Assembly (NCBI GenBank): GCA_026724425.1
Contig: JAIUCV010000001.1
Location: forward strand, 1,746,001 to 1,810,000
Origin: Erythrophleum ivorense
Taxonomy: Eukaryota > Streptophyta > Magnoliopsida > Fabales > Fabaceae
Length of the DNA stretch: 64,000 bases
Direction: 5' to 3'
Part shown: positions 11,401 through 23,743 of the stretch, piece by piece
Numbering within the stretch: position 1 is the first letter of the stretch
Layout of the letters: every line of letters begins with the position of its first letter
Made by a program: the position numbers and the translations under genes
The notes under the pieces: model-generated
Told to the model about the DNA's origin: nothing
What the model saw: only the letters and a program-made list of their open reading frames with translations
The model's database searches: none

Positions 11401-14256
11401 TGATCAAGATTAAATGTCTGATTATACAGCATGTCACGCTGCCCTTCATACCTATCAAGAAGTGGTGAAATAATAATTTAACATATGATCATAGACATAA
11501 TTCTAATTTCTTCACTTTACTAAGTCCAACTTTTCTAACTATGGAAAGAAGAGACCCAAATCAACTATTAGTTAACAATTCAAATGCATATGCATCAGCG
11601 AGTTACAACAGATACCATTTGAGCAAAGGAAGTAAAGTTAGATTTCTTCAATTAGACAAATAAAAACAGCAATATCCTAACAACCTCTAAAATATCCAAC
11701 GAAACTGACATGGCCTGTAGGAACAAAAAAATATACAATGAGATTCTCAAACATAATATCATAATGACACTATAACCAATAGAATGTAATGAAATGCAAT
11801 ATATATTTATATTATGGTGAGAAACTGAATAAAATTTAAATCTTCCAAAAATTGCAAGTTACTCCTACAAAAATAAGAGGCCAATGTAAAATTCTAGAGT
11901 AAAAACTCATGCACAGACATACTCATTCGTTCTGCATAAACATGGATAGAAATTTAGAAAGCCCAAAAGAATACATGAATTTTTGAAGTCAACTAAAATC
12001 ATACATAACTTGAAAGTCAAGTCCATATGCATATGCAGCAGTATTACTTGTATAATTTGAAGAGTTAAGAAAAGAAGTCATGAGGTTTTATAAATGTATA
12101 AATAAATAATATAACAAAATTAAAAACTCTGGTCAACAATGAAAAGCTAAGGTAAAAATGAAATCTGACAATACTCTTCTTTAGGCCAGTCTTAAAATGT
12201 TAGGAAAGCAAGTTAGGATAACAAGAGACACTATCCCAAAATATCTAAGAATGAAAAGTTGTAAAGTTCCATAAGTCATAAAGTTGGAACAACAGATATC
12301 CATTAAAACGCAGGGATAAAATATAACCTCTTAAAGAACAGATAGGTAAATGCAGACTGAGACACAGAGACCATTCAGGAATAGAATATAACCTCTTAAA
12401 GAACAGAAAGGTAACCGCAGACTGAGACACTGAGACCATTCAGTTATGTGAGAAAAAATAAGTCTCACATGAGCCAAGCAAAAACCAACGCACTTGAAGT
12501 AAAATAGGCAGAAGAAACCGAAGGACTATAAAAAGACTAATGGACAATGACAAATAAATCACTGACCTTGAATTCACGGCCAAATACAGCATAAACTGAA
12601 TGATGAAAGAAAATATATCAAATGGACCAATTACTAAAGATTCAGAAGGTATATACAGCTTAGCTGTGATAGAAGCTAAGTTGGGTAACACAATTACCAC
12701 ATTTTTTTATCAACTGCTATATATTCATCACAGAACAAATCCCTTTCTTAAATATGCCGACAAACTGAGATAATACAATATTTGCCCATCTTTGACATAT
12801 CAATTAGCTTAATCAATTTTCTAATAAAACTGCAACAAACAGGTTAAATAAATAAGGAATAACAAACTTACATTCGCTTTTGCTTAAGAACTCTCATTGC
12901 TCTAGCTTTGATCGCTTCTTGTGCAGGACCAGGCCTTGTTTTCTTGATCTGTTCTTTATATCTACTAAGTTCAGCATCAAGCTTCTTAATCTTCTCATCC
13001 ACTGTATCACCTCTTTTAGTAATCTGGAATATATAGCATACTTTAGGCAAAACAGATAATTGAAATCATCAATATGTATCCAGCAAGACAGCAATTCAAG
13101 CAATTGAGCCAACTAACTACTAATAGCAGGATAATAGCATAGCTATTTTTTTAAAATATATACATATATATAGTGTAAAACAAATTATTAAAAAAGAAAG
13201 AAGAAAAAAAGAAAACAAAGGCACAGAAAAAGCAGCTTAAGCATCATCTCTAAATCAAAATTAATTTTTAATACATGAGTAAAATCTAGACTCTAAGAAT
13301 TTCTTGCCACAACAGTAAGTTGTTTCTTCAAGGTTTATGGAGTACAAAAATTTAATACAAATTAGTCAGCTATAAACCTTGAATAAATAACTTCCTTTTG
13401 TGGCAAGATAATTGCCGTGTACAAAATTAACATTTTTCTAAAAATAAATCTCCAACAATTTCAGTACAAATTTCAAGTCGGAGCTCAACTTTCAGTCTGC
13501 ATCAAGTCCAGATTTAGAGTGTAAGGTGCAGGTCAAAAACCCAAGAAGATAGAAAAGGGAGAACAGGAAAGTACTATACTTATCTTTCACCATGGAGTAG
13601 TTAATTTACTTCTTAAAGGGGGGCAACATAATCAAGGAACAACAGGGAGTAAAAACTTACATCAATCCACTGTCAAAACATAACCATCGACTCTTCTGAA
13701 AAGATGGAGACTTAACAATTTCCAGGTTTATGGATTAAAAGTCAAATTTTGTGAACGCACCCGAGCAACTAATCAATGAAGCATTTATCTTCTGGAATTT
13801 CACCTAATTATGTGAATGTTAATCCATCTACACCCATTATATGCCAATCTCTTTTTTGATAGAATTTTATCCATAATCATAACCTCAATGCATAATTCCA
13901 GATGAGAAGTGCAAACCAAAATTTAATAGATGTCAAAAACCAGGGATAACAAGAAAATTCTAGCATTAATGGCTTCAAGCTCAGTATACGATCTAATATA
14001 TTCCACAGCTAATATATCCAAGACCAAGTTAAAAAACCCCAATATCACGTACTCACGAGTTCTAAAATTATAATATTTTCCAATCACCTATACAAACGCA
14101 AACAAGAACAAGACCTAACAAACATAAGGGAATGAAAAAAAAATTTCAGAGTGAACAAGGTTTGCCCGGAGAGGGTGAGAGATTAACCCGATCGGAAGCA
14201 TCCTCAATTGAAGGAGGGGGCTCCTTATTCTTCTTCACACCGAAGACCCTCTTCAT
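8485..14256 (-). CDS. VPS60: VPS60 / CHMP5-type ESCRT-III-associated protein, 7 coding exons
   Basis: Coding exons on the minus strand are 14256-14188, 13023-12872, 11451-11358, 11055-10984, 10893-10782, 10365-10205 and 8538-8485. They join in phase to 714 nt (237 aa plus stop), and all introns are GT-AG. The protein starts MKRVFGVKKNKEPPPSIEDA, has the Snf7-family basic first helices (TKRGDTVDEKIKKLDAELSR, then KTRPGPAQEAIKARAMRVLK), the YEGQRDMLYNQTFNLDQV segment and the conserved DIDEDELMGELDALEAD tail. It ends ELGLPAVPRASIRG. Arabidopsis VPS60 proteins have nearly the same length and tail. Family members assist ESCRT-III and bind LIP5 to stimulate the SKD1/VPS4 ATPase at multivesicular endosomes. 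The frame is open upstream to 14382, but homologues start at this Met. The intron after exon 4 is only 90 nt with a weak GTCTGA donor. Confidence 0.93.
12315..12446. repeat. 65-bp tandem duplication in a VPS60 intron
   Basis: Two adjacent copies with a 65-bp period share ATATAACCTCTTAAAGAACA, then AGGTAA, then GCAGACTGAGACAC, then GAGACCATTCAG. They start at about 12321 and 12386 and differ at only a few positions, so the duplication looks recent. It lies in the intron between the second and third coding exons. Confidence 0.85.
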
Positions 14257-14544
14257 CTTTCCTTCACCTCTTCCTTCTACTTGTTCGTGAAGCTTGAATG
14301 AAAGCTGTGAGTACAGAGAATACGCGCAAGCGCAGAAGAAACTGACGACGAAGACAATTGACGACGGACAGAAGGGGTCCAAGATTTTGATTTTATTAAC
14401 TCTGCAAAGAAATCGTATCGGGGAGGCACACGAGGCAGAACCTTCTGGGAAAACAGAATTAAGAAAAAGAAAAAAGGCTTTTAGATATATACTTATATAT
14501 AATAATATAATCTTGACTAATCCAAGAGCCGGCCGAGTTGAATT

Positions 14545-14628
14545 TGGGCCAAAGCATTATGGGTTGCATATGTTTGGGCTTAAGCTTAAGCCCAAACCTA
14601 TCTCATTTTCGGCTCATTGTCATGGGCT
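14545..14628. promoter_or_regulatory. Cluster of TGGGCY (site II) motifs upstream of VPS60
   Basis: Four TGGGCC/TGGGCT motifs occur at 14545, 14575, 14589 (reverse strand) and 14623, about 290-370 bp upstream of the VPS60 start codon. The middle two form a perfect 24-bp palindrome at 14573-14596 (half site TTTGGGCTTAAG). TGGGCY motifs are the known site II elements bound by TCP factors in promoters of housekeeping and ribosomal genes. Location and clustering suggest a promoter role, but the transcription start is not visible. Confidence 0.5.
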
Positions 14629-14699
14629 TAGCTCAAAAATTACTAAAAAAGTAAGAGATGATAAAATTTTAATTTTAAATTTCTTATGTACAAGGAAAA

Positions 14700-17019
14700 C
14701 ATAATTTTAACAATAAAATCATTTATTTACTTAACATTGAATGTGATTATTTTTCACTAAATTAAGATGATGGTTAAGCAGTAACAATTCAAACTACATA
14801 TCAATTGGATAAAACAACCACAAAAAGATAAACTAAATTTGAGCTTAATGGTAAACGTTACCTAAAAAATAAATATATCATACAATATCAAATCATATTT
14901 TTTAAAGGAAATACCTTTTTTTTGTACGCTAAAAGTATCCTTATATTAGTTTGTGCATCAAAACTAACTCCTTTCCCAAGTTATCTTAAAAGGCACATCT
15001 CCTGTGTTGACCTATTGTATTTAAAATAATAATTTTTTTTAAATGTTGACCCTAAAATTTGAACTAATAATCAAGATAGACCTCTTTAATCACTAGGCAA
15101 ATCCTTTAAGTTTTAAAAAAATATATTATATAGACCTCTTTTAAATTTTGATAAAATTATATAGACTTCTCTTCTACTTTTAAAATATACACTTTAATCT
15201 AATTTTAATTTCTTTTACTAAAATATCCTTAATAAAATATATATATATATATATATAGATTCATGGAGAATTTTTAATAAAAAATTTTAAAATTAGACTA
15301 AAACGTAACATAATATTTTGTTTAAAAAATATCATATATATTTTAAAAATAAAAAAGATGTCTATATAATTCTAATCAAAGTTAGGGAAAAAATTTTGTG
15401 TAATATACTTTTTTAAAAAATTTGAATAACTAAAGTTCATAATTCAAATAATTTGCAATTAAAATCATGAAATTTATTTTTTTAATAATTCAACAAATCA
15501 AGATATTAATATATGCTTTTATCAAACAAGGCGGGGCTCATGCAAAAATTGAAAAAAAAAAAAAGAAGAAAAAAGAAAGGAGAGGTTAGGAAAAAGGGCA
15601 CAAAATCAAATATGAAGTTACGACTATATGGCTTATGAACAGTGAAAAATACTTATCTCTCTCTATCTCACACACACACATATAGTTATTTATTTATTTG
15701 TTTTCTTTTAAGAGTTAATGTATGAAGCCAGAGTCATGTTGACTTAAAAAAAAAGTCGGCATCATTATTATAAATATTTTATATATAATTTAACAACCAC
15801 ATGTGTAATACTTATCTTAACACCTAGCTTTAAGCTAATATGGATGTATATGAAGTTTTTTTTAAGTAAATTAATTAACTTTCTTTTTAAAAAAATTTAA
15901 CTAAATTATATTTATAAGTCTCTCATTTTAAAAATTATATTCAACTCTCTTATAATTTATTTTCTTTCAATGAAATTAATTTTTTATATAATATATGACT
16001 ACCTTTACAATTATATTAAGAATAATATTATAATCTTATGTTATGATAAAGTTATTTTATTTTTTGACAAAAAAAAGTATATATGAAATGAATTTTTTGC
16101 CATATATATATATATATATCTAAATTTTAGGAAAAAAATTAGTGTGATATTTGAAACAAAAAGAATATTAAATATAATTTAATCAATTCATTGATGGAAA
16201 ACACAATAGTTGAAAGAGACCATTAGGAATGAAAAAAAAAAGTGATTTGCATCATAATCTTCGAAAAAGAGAAGACCCGAAAGAAGGCAACACCAACTCA
16301 AAGGAAAGTCTTTGCACCGGTAGATGAGGAAGCACTTTACTAACTGCAAGCCATATCCATATTCTTTTTAAAATGTTCACATGCGTTAGTATCTTGTGCC
16401 TCGATCTCTTTCCATGGCCTCTTCATTGCAACCCCATTCTTGTTGGTATAGATCTTGTTTGGGGTCATGGATATCGCTTCTAGTTCCAAACAAACAAATG
16501 CATACTTGATGGTGCGTGACAATAGGCCAATGCGTCAATGACAAAGAATGGGTTAAAAAATGAAAATGCATTAGGAATGGTCTGATCTTGGCTTAGATCA
16601 GCTTCAAGTTACATATGCTAAGTCTTTGACAGTGATATTTAGGGCCTCATGTGTATGATTTAGGTACTTTACCCATTGAGAAAGGCTGAGTATCATAGAA
16701 TATTTTAATTCATCAAATAGTCTAAATTGTAATCTATTAGTAAAATTTTTAATAGTTAATAAAATATCATGGATCCAATTTTTTACTTTATTATTTAATA
16801 AATAGCTAACATTTCAACAAAATTAAAACAAACATGTTAGGCTACATATATCAATAATATTAACTGAATTTTTTAATGTTCACTTTTTAGACCGTAACAA
16901 AACCTCATTGACCCATCCCATTCTTTTTTTTTTTGTTCTCTTTTTGTTTTTTTGTTTTTTAAGTGCAACATCTCTTTTAAGCTATCGATGGATCTTATAG
17001 TATAAGATATAATACTCAT
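14700..17019. other. AT-rich intergenic DNA
   Basis: No gene is supported. There are short TA microsatellites near 15236-15257 and 16103-16120. A short open frame on the minus strand near 16340-16522 reads KRPWKEIEAQDTNACEHFKK. It has non-random composition but I do not recognise a family, so it is left unnamed. Confidence 0.5.
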
Positions 17020-17480
17020 AGTTTGGCCCATTTATACTATAGTACCTTATGATTTGAAGGTTCGTATGTTGATATTACATGATTTAAATGGTTAGCACAT
17101 TAGCATTGAATACTTTCATTTTATTATCTTTTGAAGATAAGTCACATTATCTTCAAAATGCTTGAATTTAGCTAAAAATCACTTTTAGAAAATCTAATTT
17201 CAAAATTGCTCTCACATACTCTATTACCTAAACTCTTTGAAGTGGACAAAATATCTATAATTGAAGCCCTAAACTTACTTATTGATTCAACCAAATGGGA
17301 GCCTTAAACATCACTTGTTGATTTGACAAAACGGAAGTCACTAATTCGATAAAGTTAAATTTATGTTAAGGATGTCATGAAATCAACACCCTTTGAGTGT
17401 TGAAATAAAAAGATTGTAAAGTACTAGAGTGCAAACACACTAAACCACAAAGTACTAAAGTGTAATTTACCATTTTTTTT
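17020..17480. repeat. Inverted-repeat MITE-like element, diverged
   Basis: The left end reads GGCCCATTTATACTATAGTA, then CCTTATGATTTGAAGG. The reverse complement of the right end reads GGTAAATTACACTTTAGTAC, then TTTGTGGTTTAGTG. The arms resemble each other over about 50-60 bp. No coding content lies between them. The exact ends and any target duplication could not be fixed. Confidence 0.4.
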
Positions 17481-17689
17481 ATTTGGACCACCACAGCCCC
17501 AAAAAGAAGTTACAACTCATACTCTTTGCATCCTGGCAAATAGTTTTTTGTAGCAAAGTCATTTACATGACATAAAATAGAATTATTGAGATGACATAGT
17601 GTGTTAAGGTTACTTGTTGTTCATGCACTATTTTTTAATGTATCATATCATATGCACTGCATATGTTTTATCTACATTTTCCTTAGAGG

Positions 17690-18340
17690 TGTTAAGGAGG
17701 ATAATGGTTTGGTAGGCTATGACAAAGATGTAGCTTAAGACATTAGTTAGTTTTTTTTTCTTTTAAGAATTAGTATTATATTTGTATTGGTGAAAGCATA
17801 CCCATTACAAATAATCTTATCATTTGTATACTATACGTTTAAAGGATATCATGCCCTTAAGAAAGAGATAATTATCTAGGACACAACATATTTATATTAT
17901 TTGTAAAGCATCACAAAAGATATTATTTTACATACAAATCCTTTCTCTTAAAAGATAGATGTGAGTAAGCCCCAAATGTTAGTCTTATGATACATCACCT
18001 ATCATAAGTTATTATTATATGTGCCTCAAGAAAGAACTTTCTCATATTTTATATCTTGTCTCATTTTGGAGTAAGTTCATTCGAACATCCCTTCTCCCAT
18101 GGACACAACTCCATCTTCCTCTTCATAGCTAGAGAGGCATAAAGAAGCATTCCATTTCATCTTCGCTCTTATACACAATAATTATCAACATAACATTTAC
18201 ACTCATGGAAAAATTCATGAAGTGTCATAAAGAAATCTTTTATCTTTCTCACATCTTTCATTATATACCTCATTTTTTTCTCACCTCAAGGAGAAGCTTA
18301 ATTAGTAAAATAATGTTCATTGTTTTCAATCCCTAAAACA
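17690..18340 (+). repeat. Diverged direct repeat, copy 1 (possible old LTR)
   Basis: It begins TGTTAAGGAGGATAA and shares long collinear blocks with 19638-20475. These include GGTGAAAGCATACCCATTAC against GGTAAAAGCATACTCATTAT, GATATTATTTT.CATACAA, ATGTGAG.A..CC.CA.ATGTTAGT, a CAT...CTTCCTC block and CACCT.AAGG.....CTT.ATTA. Both copies start with TG and lie in the same orientation about 1.95 kb apart, as LTRs would. No primer-binding site was recognised after this copy. Confidence 0.55.
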
Positions 18341-19637
18341 ATTAGTGACATCCTTAGGAAGGTGAACACCTAACATTGAAGCTACAAAAGTTTCTCAAAT
18401 TATAGGTTAAAGATGTTTAAAAGTACACCTCTTGTTGTTCACGAAGAAAAGAAAGGTAGATCTTGAGGTTTGAGGTTTTAACAAAGTTCCAAACTTCTCA
18501 AGAATCTCAAATCTAAATAGATACTGTGAAGAAATATAAAGTCTTCAGAAGGTGCAACCCATTAAATGGTAAATTCTTTATCATATAAGAGCATCACATT
18601 TTAACAAATGTAAAAGTCAAGTATGGTACCTTACTAATAGTGCTCTGCTTATGGCACCTAAATAATGGCACTAAGATCATGAAGGCTACATCTCAATAAT
18701 CACTCATAGTGCCAAGCTCGTGGCCCAAGCTCAAGTCCCTCTAGCTCATAACGCTATACCTATAACACCTACCTCAAGGCATCTTTAAAGCTCTCTTCAC
18801 CTTTAAACATTTCATTAATTATAAACACCCTTAAAACCCTATTTGATCAATAAATGTTTACATTAAGTGAAAGGCAACTTGTCTGCATTTGAAGGCCCCT
18901 TGCTTTTATAGTTACAAGTGAAGTTTTGCAACCATTTATAATGCCTTAAACAGAGGACCTTTGAATCTATTTAAAGGCCACCCTAAGTATCTCAAAAGAA
19001 AGATAGCCTTAATACCAAGCAAGCCAAAGACTAATGTAGGCAAGTACCAAGGTAGCCTAGCACAAAGGAAGTCAAGTATAAAGGTGGTTAAAAGCTAAGG
19101 TGCCTTATCATGAGAACATAATTTTGTTTGACAATAAAATGGAATGGTTGAAAATGTTAGAAAGAAATCAAACACAATTAGAGAAGCAAAATAAAGTCAT
19201 CATTATTATAGTGAATCATGATTACAAAATGATACAAGAGCTTAATTTCCTAGTTCAATCCTTTGTAAAATAGTTGCATTATTTTATTAGACAAAATCAA
19301 AGACAAAACTAATTGGATCATTAACTTGTGTGTTTTGTAAATTGCCAAATAATGCTCCATGCTCTTAAACTCCTTAGAAAGGCTAGTGATTTGTAAGCAC
19401 ACAGTTAAAGCAACCCCATCCATGGTGACTTAATATGTTCTTATTTCAACAAGGTGTGAATGCACCCTGTAAATAAAGCACCATCAAACCAAAGACTTTC
19501 ATTTCCCTAAATAGAGCCTCAATTTCCTTCATCTTGGTTAGAGTAAGGCCATTATGCACATGCAATGAATTGATCATCTCTCTTGCACACATGTAGGGGG
19601 CTAGTGTTATATCTATCACGTGCATTTTGCTTGGGGT

Positions 19638-20475
19638 TGTTAAGAAGGATAAAGATTTTGGTGAGCTATAAGGAAGGTCTAGACTAAGGTAATAGTTAGT
19701 AATTTACTCATAATGGTAAAAGCATACTCATTATAGATGATTATATCATTTTTGCAAAAATAAATTTAATTATTTGGGACATATAGCATTTTTACACTAT
19801 TTGCATAAAAGCATCATAAAAAGATATTATTTTGCATACAAGTTTCTTTCCTTAAAATACACATGTGAGCATACTCCACATGTTAGTTTGTGTCATATCA
19901 CTTCTTATAAGTCTCTTATGCATGGCTACGAAGAACCTTTCTCATCCTTTATATATCATGTTCCATTTTAAAGGAAAGGCATTTAAACTATCCCACCTTC
20001 ATAGACACACACTCTATCTTCCTCCTCTCTTATAACAAGAAAGGCAAAGAAGCATTCCATTTCATCTCCATTCTCACATACAATAATCATCAATATACAA
20101 TTCACACTTATAAAAAAGTCCATGATAAGTCTTAAGAAAATATTTTATCTTTCTCACCTTCTTCACTAAACCTCCTATCCTTTTTTATTGTAATTCATTT
20201 GTTATTTATGGATTTTCATTATCTTTTATTTTAATTTTCATTTACCTTTTTATAATCTCGTTGCTATCATTCATGTTATCTTTCTATATATTGCTAAAAT
20301 CAAGAGATTTAATGGCAAGGTTTTACCTCAATCCCTTATTTGTTTTGCATCTTCTACTTAGAGAAAATGAGAAACTTCAAAGCAAGTCTCTTCTTTGAAA
20401 ATTTATACTTTTCACCTTAAGGCATAACTTGATTAATAAAAAAAAGAACCTTCATTATTGTTGAGTTTAAAAAAA
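19638..20475 (+). repeat. Diverged direct repeat, copy 2 (possible old LTR)
   Basis: This is the partner of the repeat at 17690-18340 and starts TGTTAAGAAGGATAA. It carries about 220 bp of extra DNA (about 20180-20400), after which similarity resumes at CACCTTAAGGCATAACTTGA. A GCTTGGGG tract stands just before the start and could be a polypurine tract, but the evidence is weak. The DNA between the copies (18341-19637) has no recognisable gene. Confidence 0.5.
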
Positions 20476-20884
20476 CCCATCTAGCAAAAGAAAGTTTATT
20501 ACTTTTCTAAGAGTTTAGTCTCTTGGATACATTATCCAAGATATGATTATATGCATTTCTAATAACTCAATGTATAGGCATGCTTAAATATTTACTAAGA
20601 TCCATAACTAAAGTGAAACCAATGAATGAACTAATCTTAAAGACTTGAGTATGATTCAAAAAAAGAGTCCTTGTTTTTTCCATGCTCAACTTCTAACCAA
20701 ATGCAAAACAAAATATCTTTAAGTAATTAGTCATTATTGAAACTTGCCTAAGTGATGCTTCGACAAACCAAATAAGATCATTTACAAAGAGTATGCATGA
20801 AAGAGCTCACCATTCCATAAGTATTTAATGCGTTTTTAACTTCTTATATGAATTTCATCTTTTATATTTTGAGCTAAATATATA

Positions 20885-21140
20885 AAACCCCCTTTAATTT
20901 AAGAGTTTGTGTAATTTAATCCCTTAGTTAAATGTTTGTCAAACCACTTAAATAAATGCTCATTAGCTTGTATAGATGATGCAATATGATATAATTCTAC
21001 ATGAAAAGGCTCTGTTAAGTTTTTGGACAAATTTATTAACTAAAGGACTAAGTTGCATAAATTTATGAGTTCATAAGGTCAATAGTCAAATTTTAGAGTT
21101 AAGGGAATAAATTGCACAAGCCTTTAAGCAAAAGGAAGTT
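20885..21140. repeat. MITE-like foldback element, about 255 bp
   Basis: The left arm (about 20887-20930) is the near reverse complement of the right arm (about 21095-21138). Reverse-complemented, the left arm gives TAACTAAGGGATTAAATTAC, then ACAAACTCTTAAATTAAAGG. The right arm reads AGTTAAGGGAATAAATTGCA, then CAAGCCTTTAAGCAAAAGG. There is no coding content. This is the structure of a short non-autonomous DNA transposon. Confidence 0.6.
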
Positions 21141-23743
21141 CTAATCATTTTAATTATTTGTTATGAACTAACATATACTTGTTATATTTCCATCATTTTA
21201 GTAGTTATACAAATATTCTACTTTACATTGTATGATCCAGTTGAAAATATAGATTGATGGTAAATGCTAACTCTTGTAACCTTCATGCCTTCATTTCAAG
21301 TCCTTGCATGGTACTTCTTTATAGAAAATGTGAATGTTTTTTCCAACTAAACCATTTATCTAGTAAGTCGTCTAGTTTAACCCAATATTTGACTAGTAAT
21401 TACTTTACTTCTTTATATAAGTTTTGAATGTATGTTTTCAACTACTCAATTTTTTTTAGTAAATTGTCCAATTTAACTTTGTCTTTGACTAGTCGCAGCA
21501 TAAGCATTGTAGTTTATTATTTCATAATTTTAAAGTACCAACTTTTTTTACTTCTTTTAATAAAAATTTTATTTTATCATTATTGTCTTTTTAACATATT
21601 TTTATTCTACAATTTTATAGACTTAGTCATTACTTTTGCAATTTGTATATATTGTTGTATAGCTCTGAATTGCTTAAACTTCTTTATTTTTCTTTCTTTG
21701 CAATGGATCCCATGCTGATTATGATGAAAGACATTCCTTTGAACCTAAAGAATAGAGAGCTTTTTCTACCATCTACCATTGTTAATGAGACCAAGTTTGG
21801 ATCGATTCAACCTAATACAAAATCAAATCAAGTTTGCTATACAACTGTTGTTGCTGGTTGTGGTAAAGTCGAAGTTCAACCTATTGGTTCCACTCATGAG
21901 TCATCTACTTATGTCCCGCCTAATAACCAAGTTTTTATTTTTCTTTCATCTTCAATTAATTGCACATTTAGCTATAAGTATACAAATTAAGCACGAAACA
22001 TTTGATTAATGTTTCCCTTCCTACTATATATGTTCTTAGATGTATGAAAGAAGTGAAGTTTTATTAATTTTAAATCATCATTTGTAACCATTTTCCTCTT
22101 TCTTTTGAGTTAATTTTAACTTGACTAAGATTTTCTTCCATGTTCCCTTTTGACATATGATTAATTGAGACAAATTTCATTTTAAATAATTTATATTTCA
22201 TTTATTTTTCTCAACTTGACTTTAATCCTCCCTTACAAGTTACAACTAAAAGCCCTAAATTTATATGACTATCTTTATAATGCTTTTAATAATAGTACAA
22301 GATGATTAAGCTTATTTCAATTTTCGTCATTTCAAGCCAAACACATGTTGATCATAATAATTGTTCATCCATTACATCAACAAGTAATTAATAAAAAAAT
22401 GTTGAAACTAGCTTAAAAGCCTTGACTCAAGTGGCACGTCCATTGGACACAAGGGCCAAGGAGACCCAACATACTTAGGTTTGATCTTTACACTGCCTTT
22501 TTCCTTAATCACAACTCACAAGGCCTCGTGTCTCTTTGTAACAAATAAAAAATGTCAATACCCTTTTTAGAGAACGACTTGAAAATGCAAAGTCAAGCAT
22601 ATTTGTCTTTTTTTTTTCTCTTCCTTTCCTATAAGCATTTTTTTTCTTATTTAGATTCATTATTCATGAGTAATAATTCTTGTGTATCCTATTGTAAGGT
22701 TTTAAGAAAAAGACATCGCAAGTTTTACCAATGCAATAGAAGCTTACATAGGCATCAGTTGTTAAAAGAAAAACTAGTAATCACAAAAATAAACTTAAAA
22801 GAAGCCACACCTTGCCTCTTAAACCAATAATGTTCTTAGTGGAACTTTAAAGGGTTAGAGAGAAAGCAATACAAGTCATATGCCCCAACTCTACAAAGAA
22901 AATGAGTAAGTTAATAATTATTCAAGCATATAACTTTTAATGAGTTATAGCTTATAGTTTTTTTTTCTATTGCAAAAGTTTCCATATCCAACTTTGAATT
23001 ATAGCATTTATTTCTTTATTTATCCTATGATATTATAATGAGCGACATAAAACAAAAATCCTTTTGATGATTGATTAAACTCTATTTGGTTTGGTTAAAT
23101 CATTTGATTAATTAACTTTCCTTAAGAAAATGTGAGAAAAAACTAAATGTGTGAAAGAATTTTATGTATTCTCAATGATACCAATCTCTTGAACATCATT
23201 CTCCTCCTCAATAACATGTTTTATAACATTCCAATTAGGCTTGAGTCTGCCTTTAGTATTAGACCACAAAGAGAACCTTGGTTCTTGTCCCTAGTGAAAA
23301 GCATCACGTCAGGCAATGCCTTCTTTATTTCATTTTTATGACTAAGCATCTAAACTCACATCTCATCATAATGCATGTGGGTTTGGTGATAGTTTCCTAG
23401 TTAACCACTTGACAACCCCTACCAATTCCCTTGTGATCCTAAAGAAAATATCCTTACTTTAATGTCAATGTCATTTTTACAAATCTTTTAAAGAATCCAC
23501 ATCACTTGAATTGAACTAATTTGAAGTACTCTTGTAATACAGAAAAACAAAAAGATATTATTGTTATTTAAGTTTTTCATATACTTTAGTAAATAAAGGT
23601 TGAGTTGAATGTTAAATTTAAGTGGCAAATGCTTATTTGTCAAACATTAATATAGTACTTAACATTCAAATACTAAAAATTGCTAAAATATATTCGAGGA
23701 AAAAATAAAATGAGCTACTCTTTCTCTTAATTTATTTATCAAT
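21141..23743. other. AT-rich intergenic DNA with one unassigned open frame
   Basis: No recognised gene. A plus-strand open frame at 21643-21990 includes KDIPLNLKNRELFLPSTIVN and TTVVAGCGKVEVQPIGS. I do not recognise a family and it has no clear start context. The rest is simple AT-rich DNA. Confidence 0.4.

Noticed and set aside
14257..14382. Longer VPS60 start in the same open frame (MDPFCPSS...)
   Set aside because: The family begins at M(K/R)RVFG; the upstream residues resemble untranslated sequence.
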